From: Rhizobiales bacterium 65-79
Lineage (GTDB): Bacteria > Pseudomonadota > Alphaproteobacteria > Rhizobiales > Rhizobiaceae
Direction: 5' to 3'
Assembly (NCBI GenBank): GCA_001896885.1
Contig: MKRJ01000013.1
Coordinates: 124,001-188,000 of the forward strand
DNA: 64,000 bases
Each line of letters opens with the position of its first letter. Position 1 is the stretch's first letter. A model generated the notes under the pieces. It saw only the letters and a list, made by a program, of their open reading frames with translations. It was not told where the DNA came from and did not search any database. The position numbers were made by a program, and so were the translations under genes. Of the stretch, positions 26,457-36,015 are shown one piece after another.

Positions 26457-27193
26457 GCGGGGACAAGAGGATGAGCCCTGTTCCCTCCAGGGCCATGGTG
26501 CTCGCCGCCGGCCTCGGCATGCGCATGCGGCCCCTGACGGAGAGGACGCCGAAGCCGCTCATCGAGGTCGCCGGCAAGGCGCTGATCGACTGGGGGCTGG
26601 ACAGCCTTGAACGTGCCGGCGTCGCCGAGGCGGTCGTCAATATCCATCACCTGCCCGACCAGATGCGCGCGCATCTGGCGAAACGCAAGGCGCCGCGCGT
26701 CGTCATCTCCGATGAGACGGACCGCCTGCTCGAATCCGGCGGCGGCATCGTCAGGATGCTGCCGCTGCTCGGCCCGGAACCCTTCTTCGTCCTCAACGCC
26801 GACTCATTCTGGGTCGAGGACGGCGCGCCCAATCTTTCCGGCCTCGCCCTTGCATGGGACGACGCGCGGATGGATATTCTCCTGATGCTGGCGGAGATGG
26901 ACAAGGCGACGGGGCATTCGGGCGGGACCGACTTCCTGCTTGGCGCCGACGGCAGGCTGGCGCGCGCGAGGCGCGATCCGGCCGGCCTGATCTATGCCAG
27001 CGCGGCGATCGTCCATCCGCGCATTTTCGCCGGCGCGGCGGCCGAGCCGCATTCGCTGAACCGCTATTTCGACAGCACCGCCGCCGAGGGCCGTCTCTTC
27101 GGCTGGCGCATGCGCGGCCGCTGGATCACCGTCGGAACGCCGGAAGCCATTACCGAGGCCGAAGCGGCGATCGCCGCCGCCAGCGTGTCGTGA
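26453..27193 (+). CDS. murU: N-acetylmuramate alpha-1-phosphate uridylyltransferase
   Basis: A 246-residue sugar-1-phosphate nucleotidyltransferase. The N-terminal VLAAGLGMRMRPLTERTPKPLIEVAGK signature spans the nucleotide-binding loop and catalytic lysine region, and FVLNADSFW is the metal-binding strand. Adjacent to an AmgK-type kinase this is MurU, which makes UDP-MurNAc from recycled MurNAc-1-phosphate, a fosfomycin-insensitive cell-wall recycling route. It overlaps the upstream gene (ATGA 26453-26456) and the downstream addB start (GTGA 27190-27193). Confidence 0.88.
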   Translation: MSGDKRMSPVPSRAMVLAAGLGMRMRPLTERTPKPLIEVAGKALIDWGLDSLERAGVAEAVVNIHHLPDQMRAHLAKRKAPRVVISDETDRLLESGGGIVRMLPLLGPEPFFVLNADSFWVEDGAPNLSGLALAWDDARMDILLMLAEMDKATGHSGGTDFLLGADGRLARARRDPAGLIYASAAIVHPRIFAGAAAEPHSLNRYFDSTAAEGRLFGWRMRGRWITVGTPEAITEAEAAIAAASVS

Positions 27194-30100
27194 CGCGGGA
27201 AAGAGCGGCGCGCGTTTTTTCCATCCCGCCCGGCGCGCCCTTCCTGCCGACGCTGGCCGACGCGCTGGCCGCCGGCGAACTGGTGCCCGGCTTTCGCGCC
27301 GACGGCGATCCGCTCGCGCTTTCCACCGTCACCATCTATTTGCCGACCCGCCGCGCCGCCCGCGCGCTGCGCTCGATCTTCGTGGAGAAGTCGCCCGGCG
27401 GTTCGGCCATCCTGCCGACGATCCGCGCGCTCGGCGAGTTCGACGAGGAGCTCGCGCTGATCGATCCGGCCGGCGCGGCCGCGCTCGACATCGCCCCGCC
27501 GATCGCCGATCTCGACCGCGTGCTGGCGCTCGCCCCGCTGGTGCAGAAATGGAAAAGCCGGCTGCCGGCGCATGTGGCGGCGCTCTTCCAGGAGGAGGTC
27601 GTCGTTCCGGCCTCGGCGGCCGATGCGCTCTGGCTGTCGCGCGACCTCGCCGGCCTGATCGACGAGATGGAGACGGCGGGCGCCGACTGGACGCGCCTTG
27701 CCGGTCTGGTCGATCGCGACCTTGCCGACTGGTGGCGGCTCACGCTGGATTTCCTGGAAATCGTCACCGATTATTGGCCGAAGGCGCTGGCCGAGCGGCA
27801 GCGCTCCGATCCGGCCGCACACCGCAACGCCATGATCCGCGCCGAGGCCGCGCGCCTGAAGCGCGGCGGCGGCGAGGGTCCGATTATCGCGGCGGGATCG
27901 ACCGGCTCCATTCCCGCCACCGCCGAACTGCTCGCGACCATCGCGCGGCTTCCCGAAGGCGCGGTCGTGCTGCCCGGCCTCGACAAAAGGCTGGACGAGG
28001 AGGCCTGGGCGCTGCTCGGCGAGCCTTCCGCCTCGCCTTCGGTCTATGGCCATCCGCAATTCGGCCTGAAAAGGCTGGTCGCCGCGCTCGGCGTCGCACG
28101 GGGCGATGTCACGGAGATCGGGACGCCTCCGCCGCCGCTCGCCGCCCGCGCGGCGATCCTCTCCGAAGCGCTGCGCCCGGCCGAATCGACGGAGGCCTGG
28201 GCTTCCAACCGCGGGCGCGTCGCCGAGGCCGTCGATGCCGGCGCGCTTGCCGACGTGACGCTGATCGAGGCGCCGAACGAGCGCGACGAGGCGCTGGCCA
28301 TCGCCTATGTGCTGCGCCTCGCGGCTGCCGAGCCCGGCCATCGCGCGGCGCTGGTCACGACGGATCGCGCGCTTGCCCGCCGCGTCGCGTCCGAACTGCT
28401 GCGCTTCGGCATCGTCGCCGACGATTCCGCCGGTCGCCCGCTGGCGCAGACGCCGCCGGCCATCCTGCTGTCGCCCATGGTCGAGGCGGTGATGCGGCCG
28501 GGCGATCCGGTCGCGATCCTGTCCTTCCTCAAGCAGCCGCTTCTCTCGCTGGGCATTGAGCGTGCAATCGTGCGCCGCGCGGCGGAAACGGTCGAACTGG
28601 TCGCGCTGCGCGGCGGCACCGGCCGCCCGGACATCGGCCGGCTGGCCGAGGAATTCGAGGCGCGGCTCGCCCGCCTTTCCGGCGACCCGCATATGTCGGC
28701 CTGGTTCAGCCGCATCCGCGCCGGCGAGGTCGAAGAGGCGCGGCAGGTGCTCGCGGCGCTCGACACGGCGCTGGCGCCGCTCGCCGCCCTCCGAAAAGGC
28801 GAAACGCTGACCATCCAGGCGGTCGCGCGCGCCACGATCGAGGCGCTGGAAGCGGTCGGGCGCGACGCATCGGGCGGCCTCGGCGATCTCTATAAGGGCG
28901 AGGCCGGCGAGCGCCTTGCCGAGCATCTGCGCGAACTGGCCGCCGCAAGCTCGCCGCTCCCCTTCGCCCCGCGCGAATGGCCGGATATCCTGGCCGCGCT
29001 GATGGCCGGCCAGATGGTGAAGCCGCGCCAGGGGGCGGACCGCGCCGTGGCGATCTGGGGCGCGCTGGAAGGCCGGCTGCAGAGCGTCGATATGCTGGTC
29101 TGCGGCGGGCTGAACGAGGGAAGCTGGCCCGGCCGCGCCGATCCGGACGGCTTCATGTCGCGCGTCATGAAGACCGGCATCGACCTCGACCCGCCCGAGC
29201 GGCGCATCGGGCAGGCCGCGCATGACTTCATGATGGCGGCTGGCGCGCCGAAGCTTGTACTGACGCGTGCGGCGCGGGCCGGCGATGCGCCGTCCGTCCC
29301 CTCGCGCTGGCTGCAGCGCCTGACCGCCTGCGTCGGCGAGGAACCGGCGAAGGAAATGCGCGGGCGCGGCGCGGCGCTTCTGGCGGCCGCCCGGCATCAC
29401 GCCGGCGACGCGCCGGCAAATGTGCCCTTCGCGCCGCGCCCGAAGCCGGCGCCGCCGCTTGCCGCGCGGCCGCCGCACTTCTCTGTCACCGAGATCGAGA
29501 CGCTGCGCCGCGATCCCTATGCGATCTATGCGCGGAAAGTGCTCAGGCTCGATCCGCTGGAGCCGCTGCTGCGCGATCCGGGCGCGGCGGAGCGCGGCTC
29601 GCTCTTCCACGAGATCCTGCACCGCTTCACCGCCTCCGGTCACAATGCCGCCGCGCAGGATGCGCTGGACAGGCTGCTTGCCATTGGCCGCCAATGCTTC
29701 GACGAGGAGGCGCTGCCGGCCGATGTAGACGCGGTCTGGTGGCCGCGCTTCAGGATGATGGCGCCGCACCTGATCGGATGGGAAAACAGCCACCGCACCG
29801 GCGCGACGAGGCGGCTGGCCGAAGCCATCGCCTCCCGTGTCGAAGTCGGTGCAACCGGCGTCACGCTTTCCGGCCGCGCCGACCGCATCGACGTCAAGCG
29901 GGAAAGCCTCGCCGACATCCTCGACTACAAGACAGGTTGGACGCCGTCCAAGGTGCAGGCGCATGCACTGGTCGCGCCGCAGCTTGCACTGGAGGGCGCG
30001 CTGCTCATGCGCGGCGCCTTCCATGATCTCGGACCGCTGGAGCCCGCCGACCTCGCCTATGTCCGTCTGCGCGCCACCGGCGACGTGGTCGAAGAGTCGA

Positions 30101-30339
30101 TCCTGAGCGCGAGGGTGAACGGGGTTCAGAGCGACAAGAGCGGCCGGCAGCTCTCCGGGGAAGCGTGGCAGAGGCTGGAGCGCCTGCTTTTCTTCTACCG
30201 CGACGAGGCGAACGGCTACATGTCGCGCGCGCTTCCCTTCCGCGAGGGCGATACGAGCGGCGCATACGACCATCTGGCGCGCGTGCAGGAATGGTCCGCC
30301 GCCGGCGAGGAAGGCGATGGCGGGGAGGGCGGCGAATGA
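27190..30339 (+). CDS. addB: Double-strand break repair protein AddB
   Basis: A 1049-residue subunit of the AddAB helicase-nuclease, starting at GTG 27190, which overlaps the murU stop by 4 nt. The long inactive-helicase-like body ends in a PD-(D/E)XK nuclease domain near residues 790-960, with RGSLFHEILHRF, GRADRIDV and LDYKTG catalytic motifs. Few cysteines flank the nuclease, so the iron-sulfur cluster known in Bacillus AddB seems absent. Its stop overlaps addA by 4 nt. An in-frame opening upstream of 27190 lies inside murU and is not protein-like. Confidence 0.93.
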   Translation: MTRERAARVFSIPPGAPFLPTLADALAAGELVPGFRADGDPLALSTVTIYLPTRRAARALRSIFVEKSPGGSAILPTIRALGEFDEELALIDPAGAAALDIAPPIADLDRVLALAPLVQKWKSRLPAHVAALFQEEVVVPASAADALWLSRDLAGLIDEMETAGADWTRLAGLVDRDLADWWRLTLDFLEIVTDYWPKALAERQRSDPAAHRNAMIRAEAARLKRGGGEGPIIAAGSTGSIPATAELLATIARLPEGAVVLPGLDKRLDEEAWALLGEPSASPSVYGHPQFGLKRLVAALGVARGDVTEIGTPPPPLAARAAILSEALRPAESTEAWASNRGRVAEAVDAGALADVTLIEAPNERDEALAIAYVLRLAAAEPGHRAALVTTDRALARRVASELLRFGIVADDSAGRPLAQTPPAILLSPMVEAVMRPGDPVAILSFLKQPLLSLGIERAIVRRAAETVELVALRGGTGRPDIGRLAEEFEARLARLSGDPHMSAWFSRIRAGEVEEARQVLAALDTALAPLAALRKGETLTIQAVARATIEALEAVGRDASGGLGDLYKGEAGERLAEHLRELAAASSPLPFAPREWPDILAALMAGQMVKPRQGADRAVAIWGALEGRLQSVDMLVCGGLNEGSWPGRADPDGFMSRVMKTGIDLDPPERRIGQAAHDFMMAAGAPKLVLTRAARAGDAPSVPSRWLQRLTACVGEEPAKEMRGRGAALLAAARHHAGDAPANVPFAPRPKPAPPLAARPPHFSVTEIETLRRDPYAIYARKVLRLDPLEPLLRDPGAAERGSLFHEILHRFTASGHNAAAQDALDRLLAIGRQCFDEEALPADVDAVWWPRFRMMAPHLIGWENSHRTGATRRLAEAIASRVEVGATGVTLSGRADRIDVKRESLADILDYKTGWTPSKVQAHALVAPQLALEGALLMRGAFHDLGPLEPADLAYVRLRATGDVVEESILSARVNGVQSDKSGRQLSGEAWQRLERLLFFYRDEANGYMSRALPFREGDTSGAYDHLARVQEWSAAGEEGDGGEGGE

Positions 30340-33300
30340 AGCGGTCGCTCATCATCCCGCCCGATACGCTCAAATGGCAGGCGGTCGCCTCCGACCCGGA
30401 AAATTCCGCCTGGGTCTCGGCCCATGCCGGTTCGGGGAAGACGCATGTCTTGGCGCAGCGCGTGATCCGCCTGCTGCTCGACGGCGCCGAGCCCGGAAAG
30501 ATCCTCTGTCTGACCTATACCAAGGCGGCCGCCGCCAACATGTCGAACCGCGTCTTCGCCGAGCTTGGCGCATGGACGGCGCTCGGCGACGAGGAATTGG
30601 CGGAAGCGATTCGCAAGGTGGAGGGCCGCGCGCCCGGCCGCGAGCGGCTGACCCGCGCCCGCCGTCTCTTCGCCGCCGCGCTTGAAACGCCGGGCGGGCT
30701 GAAGATCCAGACCATCCACGCCTTCTGCGAGGCGATCCTGCACCGCTTCCCGCTTGAAGCGAACATCGCCGGCCATTTCGAGATGCTCGACGCCCAGATG
30801 GAATCGGCCCTGGTGGCCGAGGCGCGGCGCGACCTCCTGACCGGTATCGGCGTCGGCGAGGATGCCGGTCTCGCCGGCGCCTTCGAGTTGGTGCTGTCGA
30901 TCGCCGGCGAAAGCGGGCTCGACGGGCTCTTGAACGAGATCGTGGCGCGCCGCGACGATCTGCGCGCCTTCATTGACGCAGCCGTGGGCGGGTCGTTCGA
31001 GGCGCTCTTCGCCGAATTCGGCTTCCGGCCGGAGGACACGCCGGAAGGCCTGGCTGCTGCTGCATGGCCCGATCCCTACTTTGACGCCGCGCTGGCCGGC
31101 TTGATGGAAACGCGCGCGACGACCGCCGGCAAGACGACGGCGACGAACTTCGCCGCCGAACTGAAGGCGCTCTGCGCGGAAGCCGATCCGCAAAGCCGGC
31201 TCGGCAAACTCTGCCGCTGCTTTCTCACCAAGGATGGACCCGGCCTGAAGGCGAAAAGCACCAGGAACATCCTGGCCAAGGGCGTCGCCGAGCATTTCCC
31301 CGAATTCGCCGGCGAGTTCGAGCGTTTTGCCGGCGCGCTGCTTGCCCTTTCCGATCGCGTCGCCTTGCTGCGGATGCTCGAGGCTACGCGCGCCGCGCTG
31401 GTCATCGCCGACGTGCTGATCGGCCGCTACGAGCGATTGAAGGCGGCGCGCGGCTTCCTCGATTTCAACGATCTGATCCGCCGCACCGTCCATCTCCTGG
31501 CCCGGAGCGATGTCGGCCCCTGGGTGCAGTACAAGCTCGACCGCGGCATCGACCACATCCTGATCGACGAGGCGCAGGACACCAGTCCCGAGCAGTGGCA
31601 GGTCGTGGGGAAGATGGCCGCCGAGTTCTTCACCGGGATGAGTGCCCGCGACAACATCCGACGCACCATCTTTGCCGTCGGCGACGAAAAGCAGTCGATC
31701 TATTCCTTCCAGGGCGCGGACCCCGAATCCTTTGCCCTCAGCGGCTACGAATTTTCCCGGCAGGTCGCCGGCGTCGAAGGCCGCTTCGAAAAGGTGCGCC
31801 TGCAGCGCTCCTTCCGCTCGACGGAGGACGTGCTCACCGCCGTCGACCGCGTCTTCTCGATCGAAGAGACGCGGAAGGGCCTGACGCGCGATGAGGAGGA
31901 GATCGTCCACACCACGATCCGTGACGGCGAGCCGGGCTATGTCGAGATATGGCCGCTGGTCGAGCCGACCGTGGTGGCGGAGCCGGACGACTGGACGGCA
32001 GCCATCGACCATGCCTCGGCCCCGTCGGTGAAGCTCGCCGATGAGATCGCCGCGACCGTGCGCCAGTGGATCGACGCGGGCGAGGTGATCGAGGGCAAGG
32101 GCAGGCGGCTGACGCCCGGCGACGTGCTGGTGCTGGTGCGCAAGCGCGACCGGTTCGTCAACGCGCTGTCGCGCGCCCTGAAGGAGAGGGGCGTCGCGGT
32201 CGCCGGCGCCGACCGGTTGAGCCTGCCCGGCCATATCGCGGTGCAGGATCTCGTGGCGCTCGGCCGCGTCGCGCTGCAGCCGGGCGACGACCTCTCGCTC
32301 GCAGCGCTGCTGAAGAGCCCGGTCTTCGGCCTCGGCGAGGAACAGTTGTTTTCGCTTGCCCATGATCGGGGACGGCAATCGCTGCTCTCGGCCCTGCGGG
32401 CGCGCTCCGGGGACGACGCGAAGCTTGCCTGGATCGTCGGCAGGCTCGATCTGTGGCGCAACGAGGCGGCCTTCAAGCCGGTGTTCGAGTTTTATGCCGG
32501 CATCCTCGCCCGCGACGGCGTCCGTTCGGCGATGATCGCGAGGCTCGGGCCGGCGGCGGGCGAAATCCTCGACGAGTTCCTGTCCTTCTGCCTCGCCGTC
32601 GAGCGGACCGGCCTGCCGGGGCTGGAATCCTTCCTCGCAACGCTCGAAAGCGCCGGCCCCGACATCAAGCGCGAGATGGACCAGAAGCGCGACGAGGTGC
32701 GCATCATGACCGTGCATTCGGCCAAGGGGCTGGAGGCTCCGGTCGTTTTCCTGGTCGACGGCGGCAGCCGGCCCTTCTCGGATTCCCACCTGCCGCGTCT
32801 TATCCCCTATACGCCGCAGAACGGCGGCTGGGAGGGCAAGGGCTTCCTCTGGCGCGCCTCGTCCGATCTCGCCAACGGCGTCTCGCAGACGGTCAATGCG
32901 GCGCTGAAGGAAAAGGCCGAGGAGGAATACCGCCGGCTGCTCTATGTCGGCATGACGCGGGCGGAGGACCGCCTCGTCGTCTGCGGCTATCGCGGCAAGA
33001 TGAAACCCCATGACGGCATCTGGCACAATCTGGTGAGCAGGGCGCTTTCCGGCATGCCGGAAAGCGCCATCCGTCGTCATCCCGCCGCCGACCGTGACGT
33101 GATCCGCCATCAGGTGAGCGGCACGCGCGCTGTGCCGGCGGAGCCGGCGTCGGCTCAGGAAGAAAAGCCTTCGCCGCCCGTGTTCGAAAAACTGCCGGGC
33201 TTGCCGGAAGGCTTCGGCGAAGAGCTGCCGCGCCCGCTTTCGCCGTCCGGCGCGTCGCTCCTGATCGGCGAGCCGGACGAACCCGAGCTGCCGGCGACCG

Positions 33301-33857
33301 CCGCTTCCGCGCTCGACAGGGAGGCCGCGCCCTCCTTCGCCATCGAGCGTGGGCTCGCGATGCACCGGCTGCTCCAGACCCTGCCGGACATTCCGCAGGA
33401 CGGCCGCGAGGCGGCGGCCCGCCGCTATCTTGCCCGGATCGGCGCGGCGTGGCGGGAGGAGGACCGAGACCGCGCCTGGGCGGCCGTCTCGTCGATCCTG
33501 GACGATTCCCGCTACGCGCCCATCTTCGCGCCGGGCTCGCGGGCGGAAATCTCGGTCATGGGCACGCTCGACATACGCGGCCGCCCGCGGACGATCTCCG
33601 GCAAGATCGACCGGCTCGCGATATCGGAGAGCGAGGTCCTCCTGGTCGACTATAAGACCGACCGCCGGCCGCCTGCCGATGCGTCGGAGGTGCCTCAGGC
33701 CTATCTCCTGCAACTCGCGCTCTATCGGGCGCTGCTGCGGCCGCTCTATCCGGACCGGCCGGTGTCGGCGGCGCTGCTCTTCACCGAGGCTCCGCGTCTC
33801 GTGCCGCTGCCGGCCGAGGCGATGGACGCCGCCCTTGCCCGACTCACGCGAGCGTGA
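30336..33857 (+). CDS. addA: Double-strand break repair helicase-nuclease AddA
   Basis: A 1173-residue UvrD-family helicase with a C-terminal nuclease that processes double-strand breaks for RecA. Walker A is HAGSGKTHVLAQR near residue 33, motif II is DEAQDTSPEQW, motif III region VGDEKQSIYSFQGADP, and motif VI LYVGMTRAEDRLVV. The nuclease motif GKIDRLAI and LVDYKTDRRPP lie near residue 1090-1110. The start at 30336 overlaps the addB stop (ATGA). The long opposite-strand frame over this gene is a codon-bias shadow. Confidence 0.95.
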   Translation: MKRSLIIPPDTLKWQAVASDPENSAWVSAHAGSGKTHVLAQRVIRLLLDGAEPGKILCLTYTKAAAANMSNRVFAELGAWTALGDEELAEAIRKVEGRAPGRERLTRARRLFAAALETPGGLKIQTIHAFCEAILHRFPLEANIAGHFEMLDAQMESALVAEARRDLLTGIGVGEDAGLAGAFELVLSIAGESGLDGLLNEIVARRDDLRAFIDAAVGGSFEALFAEFGFRPEDTPEGLAAAAWPDPYFDAALAGLMETRATTAGKTTATNFAAELKALCAEADPQSRLGKLCRCFLTKDGPGLKAKSTRNILAKGVAEHFPEFAGEFERFAGALLALSDRVALLRMLEATRAALVIADVLIGRYERLKAARGFLDFNDLIRRTVHLLARSDVGPWVQYKLDRGIDHILIDEAQDTSPEQWQVVGKMAAEFFTGMSARDNIRRTIFAVGDEKQSIYSFQGADPESFALSGYEFSRQVAGVEGRFEKVRLQRSFRSTEDVLTAVDRVFSIEETRKGLTRDEEEIVHTTIRDGEPGYVEIWPLVEPTVVAEPDDWTAAIDHASAPSVKLADEIAATVRQWIDAGEVIEGKGRRLTPGDVLVLVRKRDRFVNALSRALKERGVAVAGADRLSLPGHIAVQDLVALGRVALQPGDDLSLAALLKSPVFGLGEEQLFSLAHDRGRQSLLSALRARSGDDAKLAWIVGRLDLWRNEAAFKPVFEFYAGILARDGVRSAMIARLGPAAGEILDEFLSFCLAVERTGLPGLESFLATLESAGPDIKREMDQKRDEVRIMTVHSAKGLEAPVVFLVDGGSRPFSDSHLPRLIPYTPQNGGWEGKGFLWRASSDLANGVSQTVNAALKEKAEEEYRRLLYVGMTRAEDRLVVCGYRGKMKPHDGIWHNLVSRALSGMPESAIRRHPAADRDVIRHQVSGTRAVPAEPASAQEEKPSPPVFEKLPGLPEGFGEELPRPLSPSGASLLIGEPDEPELPATAASALDREAAPSFAIERGLAMHRLLQTLPDIPQDGREAAARRYLARIGAAWREEDRDRAWAAVSSILDDSRYAPIFAPGSRAEISVMGTLDIRGRPRTISGKIDRLAISESEVLLVDYKTDRRPPADASEVPQAYLLQLALYRALLRPLYPDRPVSAALLFTEAPRLVPLPAEAMDAALARLTRA

Positions 33858-33926
33858 GAAAAGGACTGCTTGAACGCCAGCCACGCCAAACCCACATGTC
33901 CGGCGACGAACTCAAAGGAAATAGCC

Positions 33927-34250
33927 ATGGCTACCCAAAAGGTCGATAAGAACAACTTCCAGGCGGACGTGCTCCAGTCATCCGAGCCGGTCGTCGTGGA
34001 CTTCTGGGCGGAGTGGTGCGGCCCCTGCAAGATGATCGCGCCCTCCCTGGAAGAGATTTCCACCGAGCTGAACGGCAAGGTGAAGATCGCCAAGCTCAAC
34101 ATCGACGAGAATCCCGAGCTTGCCGCGCGGTTCGGCGTGCGCTCGATCCCGACCCTGATGATCTTCAAGGGCGGCGAAGTGGCGGACGTGAAGGTCGGCG
34201 CGCTTCCCAAGACCGCGCTTTCCTCGTGGATCGGCGGCAGCGTCAACTGA
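33927..34250 (+). CDS. trxA: Thioredoxin
   Basis: A 107-residue thioredoxin 1 with active site WCGPCK in [15 protein letters not shown] and the cis-proline region [13 protein letters not shown]. The start at ATG 33927 has AAAGGAAAT before it and gives the standard length; an upstream in-frame ATG adds unconserved residues. It lies about 70 nt after addA and is ended by a strong terminator, so it is the last gene of the plus-strand block. It acts as general cytosolic disulfide reductant. Confidence 0.97.
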   Translation: MATQKVDKNNFQADVLQSSEPVVVDFWAEWCGPCKMIAPSLEEISTELNGKVKIAKLNIDENPELAARFGVRSIPTLMIFKGGEVADVKVGALPKTALSSWIGGSVN

Positions 34251-34269
34251 TCTCGGCGCATATCGATTG

Positions 34270-34303
34270 AAAAAAGGCCCGGTATCTTGCCGGGCCTTTT
34301 TCG
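34270..34303 (+). terminator. Intrinsic terminator after trxA
   Basis: AAAAAGGCCCGG faces CCGGGCCTTTTT across a 7-nt loop at 34270-34302, a perfect 12-bp stem with a U-tract. Its A-rich left side makes it usable on the minus strand too, although folC ends far from it. Confidence 0.9.
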
Positions 34304-34642
34304 TGGCACCGGCGCCTCTCCTCTTCTCGACGGCGGCGTTGTCGCACAAGGGGCTGTCGGCAGGGTAAGCATCGACGCCGTCATTCTCGGGCTTGTCCTG
34401 AGAATCTGCCGTGGCTGCTGGTTATCGCCGTGGCCGTCCGCTTTTTCCGCTGGAGCGACCGCAATTGCTCGATGCGAAGCAGATCCTCGGGACAAGCCCG
34501 AGCCTGACGGATGACCGACATATGTCGGTCTCTGTCAAAACCTGCCCGAGGATGACGGCGGCCGGCATGGCGACCATCCGAATTCCCCCAGGCCCTATGC
34601 AAGTGCGCCGTCAGGGGGAGGAGGCCGGTGAGCTTGGCGCCC
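34304..34642. repeat. trxA-folC gap holding a palindromic mosaic element
   Basis: CTCGGGCTTGTCCTGAG (34386-34402) and CTCGGGACAAGCCCGAG (34486-34502) are inverted repeats matching at 16 of 17 positions. GACCGACATATGTCGGTC at 34513-34530 is a perfect 18-bp palindrome, followed by CCCGAGGATGACGG. Converging genes flank the region, so it needs no promoter, and no gene was found in it. Confidence 0.55.
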
Positions 34643-35974
34643 TCAGGCCGGCGGCGTGCCGTTGGCGGCGAGCACCTCGCCGGCGAGGTAGAGCGAGCCG
34701 CCGATGAGGATGCGCGGCGGCGTCTCGGCGTCGTCCCATGTGTCTCGGAGCAGCTTCAGCGCGTTCTCGACCGAGGCGACCGGCTCGGCCGAAAGGCCGG
34801 CTTCCGTCGCCCTCGCCGCCAGTTCGTCCGCCGGCACGCCGGATTCGCTCATCGACACCGGCACCGTGAACACGTGCCGCGCCATGCCCTCGAAGGCGCG
34901 GAAATAGCCGGTCTGGTCCTTGGTGTTGATCATGCCCGAAACGAGGAAAAGCGGCCGCGGATGGCGCTCCTCCTGTGCGGCCATCGCCTCCGCGATCACC
35001 ACGCCCGCGCCGGGATTATGGCCGCCGTCGAGCCAGATCTCGGCGTCGCCGGGAGCCAGTTCGGCCAGCCGTCCGTTCGCCAGCCGCTGCAGCCGCCCCG
35101 GCCATTCGACCGCGCCCATGGCGAAGGCGGCGGCCTCCGGCGGCACGTTGAAGCCGGCCGCCTTGACCGCCGCGATCGCCGCCGCGGCATTGGCGTACTG
35201 GTGCCGGCCGGGTAGCCGCGGCAGCGGCAGGTCGAGCAGCCTCGCCTCGTCCTGATAGACCATGCGGCCGTTCTCCTCGAAGGCGAGGAAATCCTGGCCG
35301 TAGACATGGAGTGGACAGCCGAGCCGCTCGGCGGTCTCGACCAGCACGGCGCGCGCCGATTCCGATTCCTGCGCGCCGATGACGACCGGCACGCCCTTCT
35401 TGATGATTCCGGCCTTCTCCGCCGCGATCAGCTCGACCCTGTCGCCGAGATAGGCCTGATGGTCGAGCGAGATCGGCATGATGATCGACACGGCCGGCCG
35501 TTCGACGACATTAGTGGCGTCGAACCGGCCGCCGAGGCCGACCTCGACCACCGCCGCGTCGGCCGGATGCTCGGAGAAAAGAACGAACATCACCGCCGTC
35601 AGGATCTCGAAGACGGTGATCGTCTCGCCGCGATTGGCTTCCCCCACGCGCTGGATGGCGTCGGCGAAGATGTCGTCGGGGACGAAGCGGCCGCCGCCGG
35701 TCGCCGCCATCCGGTAGCGCTCCGCCCAGTGGACGAGATGCGGCGAGGTATGCACATGCACCCGATAACCCGCCGCTTCGAGCAGCGCCCGCGAGAAGGC
35801 GGCGGCCGACCCCTTGCCGTTGGTTCCGGCGATATGGATCACCGGCGGCATCCGGTCCTGCGGATTGCCCAGCCTTTCGAGCAGCCGGCGGATGCGGTCC
35901 AGCGAAAGGTCGAAGCCTTTCGGGTGCAGCGTCATCAGCCGCTCGATTTCGATCTCGGCGGTTCGGGTCGCCAT
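34643..35974 (-). CDS. folC: Bifunctional dihydrofolate/folylpolyglutamate synthase
   Basis: A 443-residue Mur-ligase-family enzyme adding glutamate to dihydropteroate and folates. The P-loop IAGTNGKGSAAAFSRA is near residue 48-60, and HTSPHLVHWAERYRM and the GLGGRFDATNVV folate loop follow. Length is normal. It is the last gene of the minus-strand run trpB-trpA-accD-folC, about 40 nt after accD, an order conserved in Rhizobiales. Confidence 0.95.
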   Translation of the reverse strand: MATRTAEIEIERLMTLHPKGFDLSLDRIRRLLERLGNPQDRMPPVIHIAGTNGKGSAAAFSRALLEAAGYRVHVHTSPHLVHWAERYRMAATGGGRFVPDDIFADAIQRVGEANRGETITVFEILTAVMFVLFSEHPADAAVVEVGLGGRFDATNVVERPAVSIIMPISLDHQAYLGDRVELIAAEKAGIIKKGVPVVIGAQESESARAVLVETAERLGCPLHVYGQDFLAFEENGRMVYQDEARLLDLPLPRLPGRHQYANAAAAIAAVKAAGFNVPPEAAAFAMGAVEWPGRLQRLANGRLAELAPGDAEIWLDGGHNPGAGVVIAEAMAAQEERHPRPLFLVSGMINTKDQTGYFRAFEGMARHVFTVPVSMSESGVPADELAARATEAGLSAEPVASVENALKLLRDTWDDAETPPRILIGGSLYLAGEVLAANGTPPA

Positions 35975-36015
35975 CTGATTGTCGTTCCTGAAATCGGCGA
36001 AAGAAGCCGGGACCT

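Noticed and set aside
30216..33884. Very long open frame on the minus strand opposite addA
   Set aside because: GC-rich codon bias leaves the opposite strand open. The translation is rich in Arg/Gly/Ala/His with no recognisable domain, while the plus strand is an unmistakable AddA. The same applies to the long opposite-strand frames over addB, pheT, dnaK and hutF.
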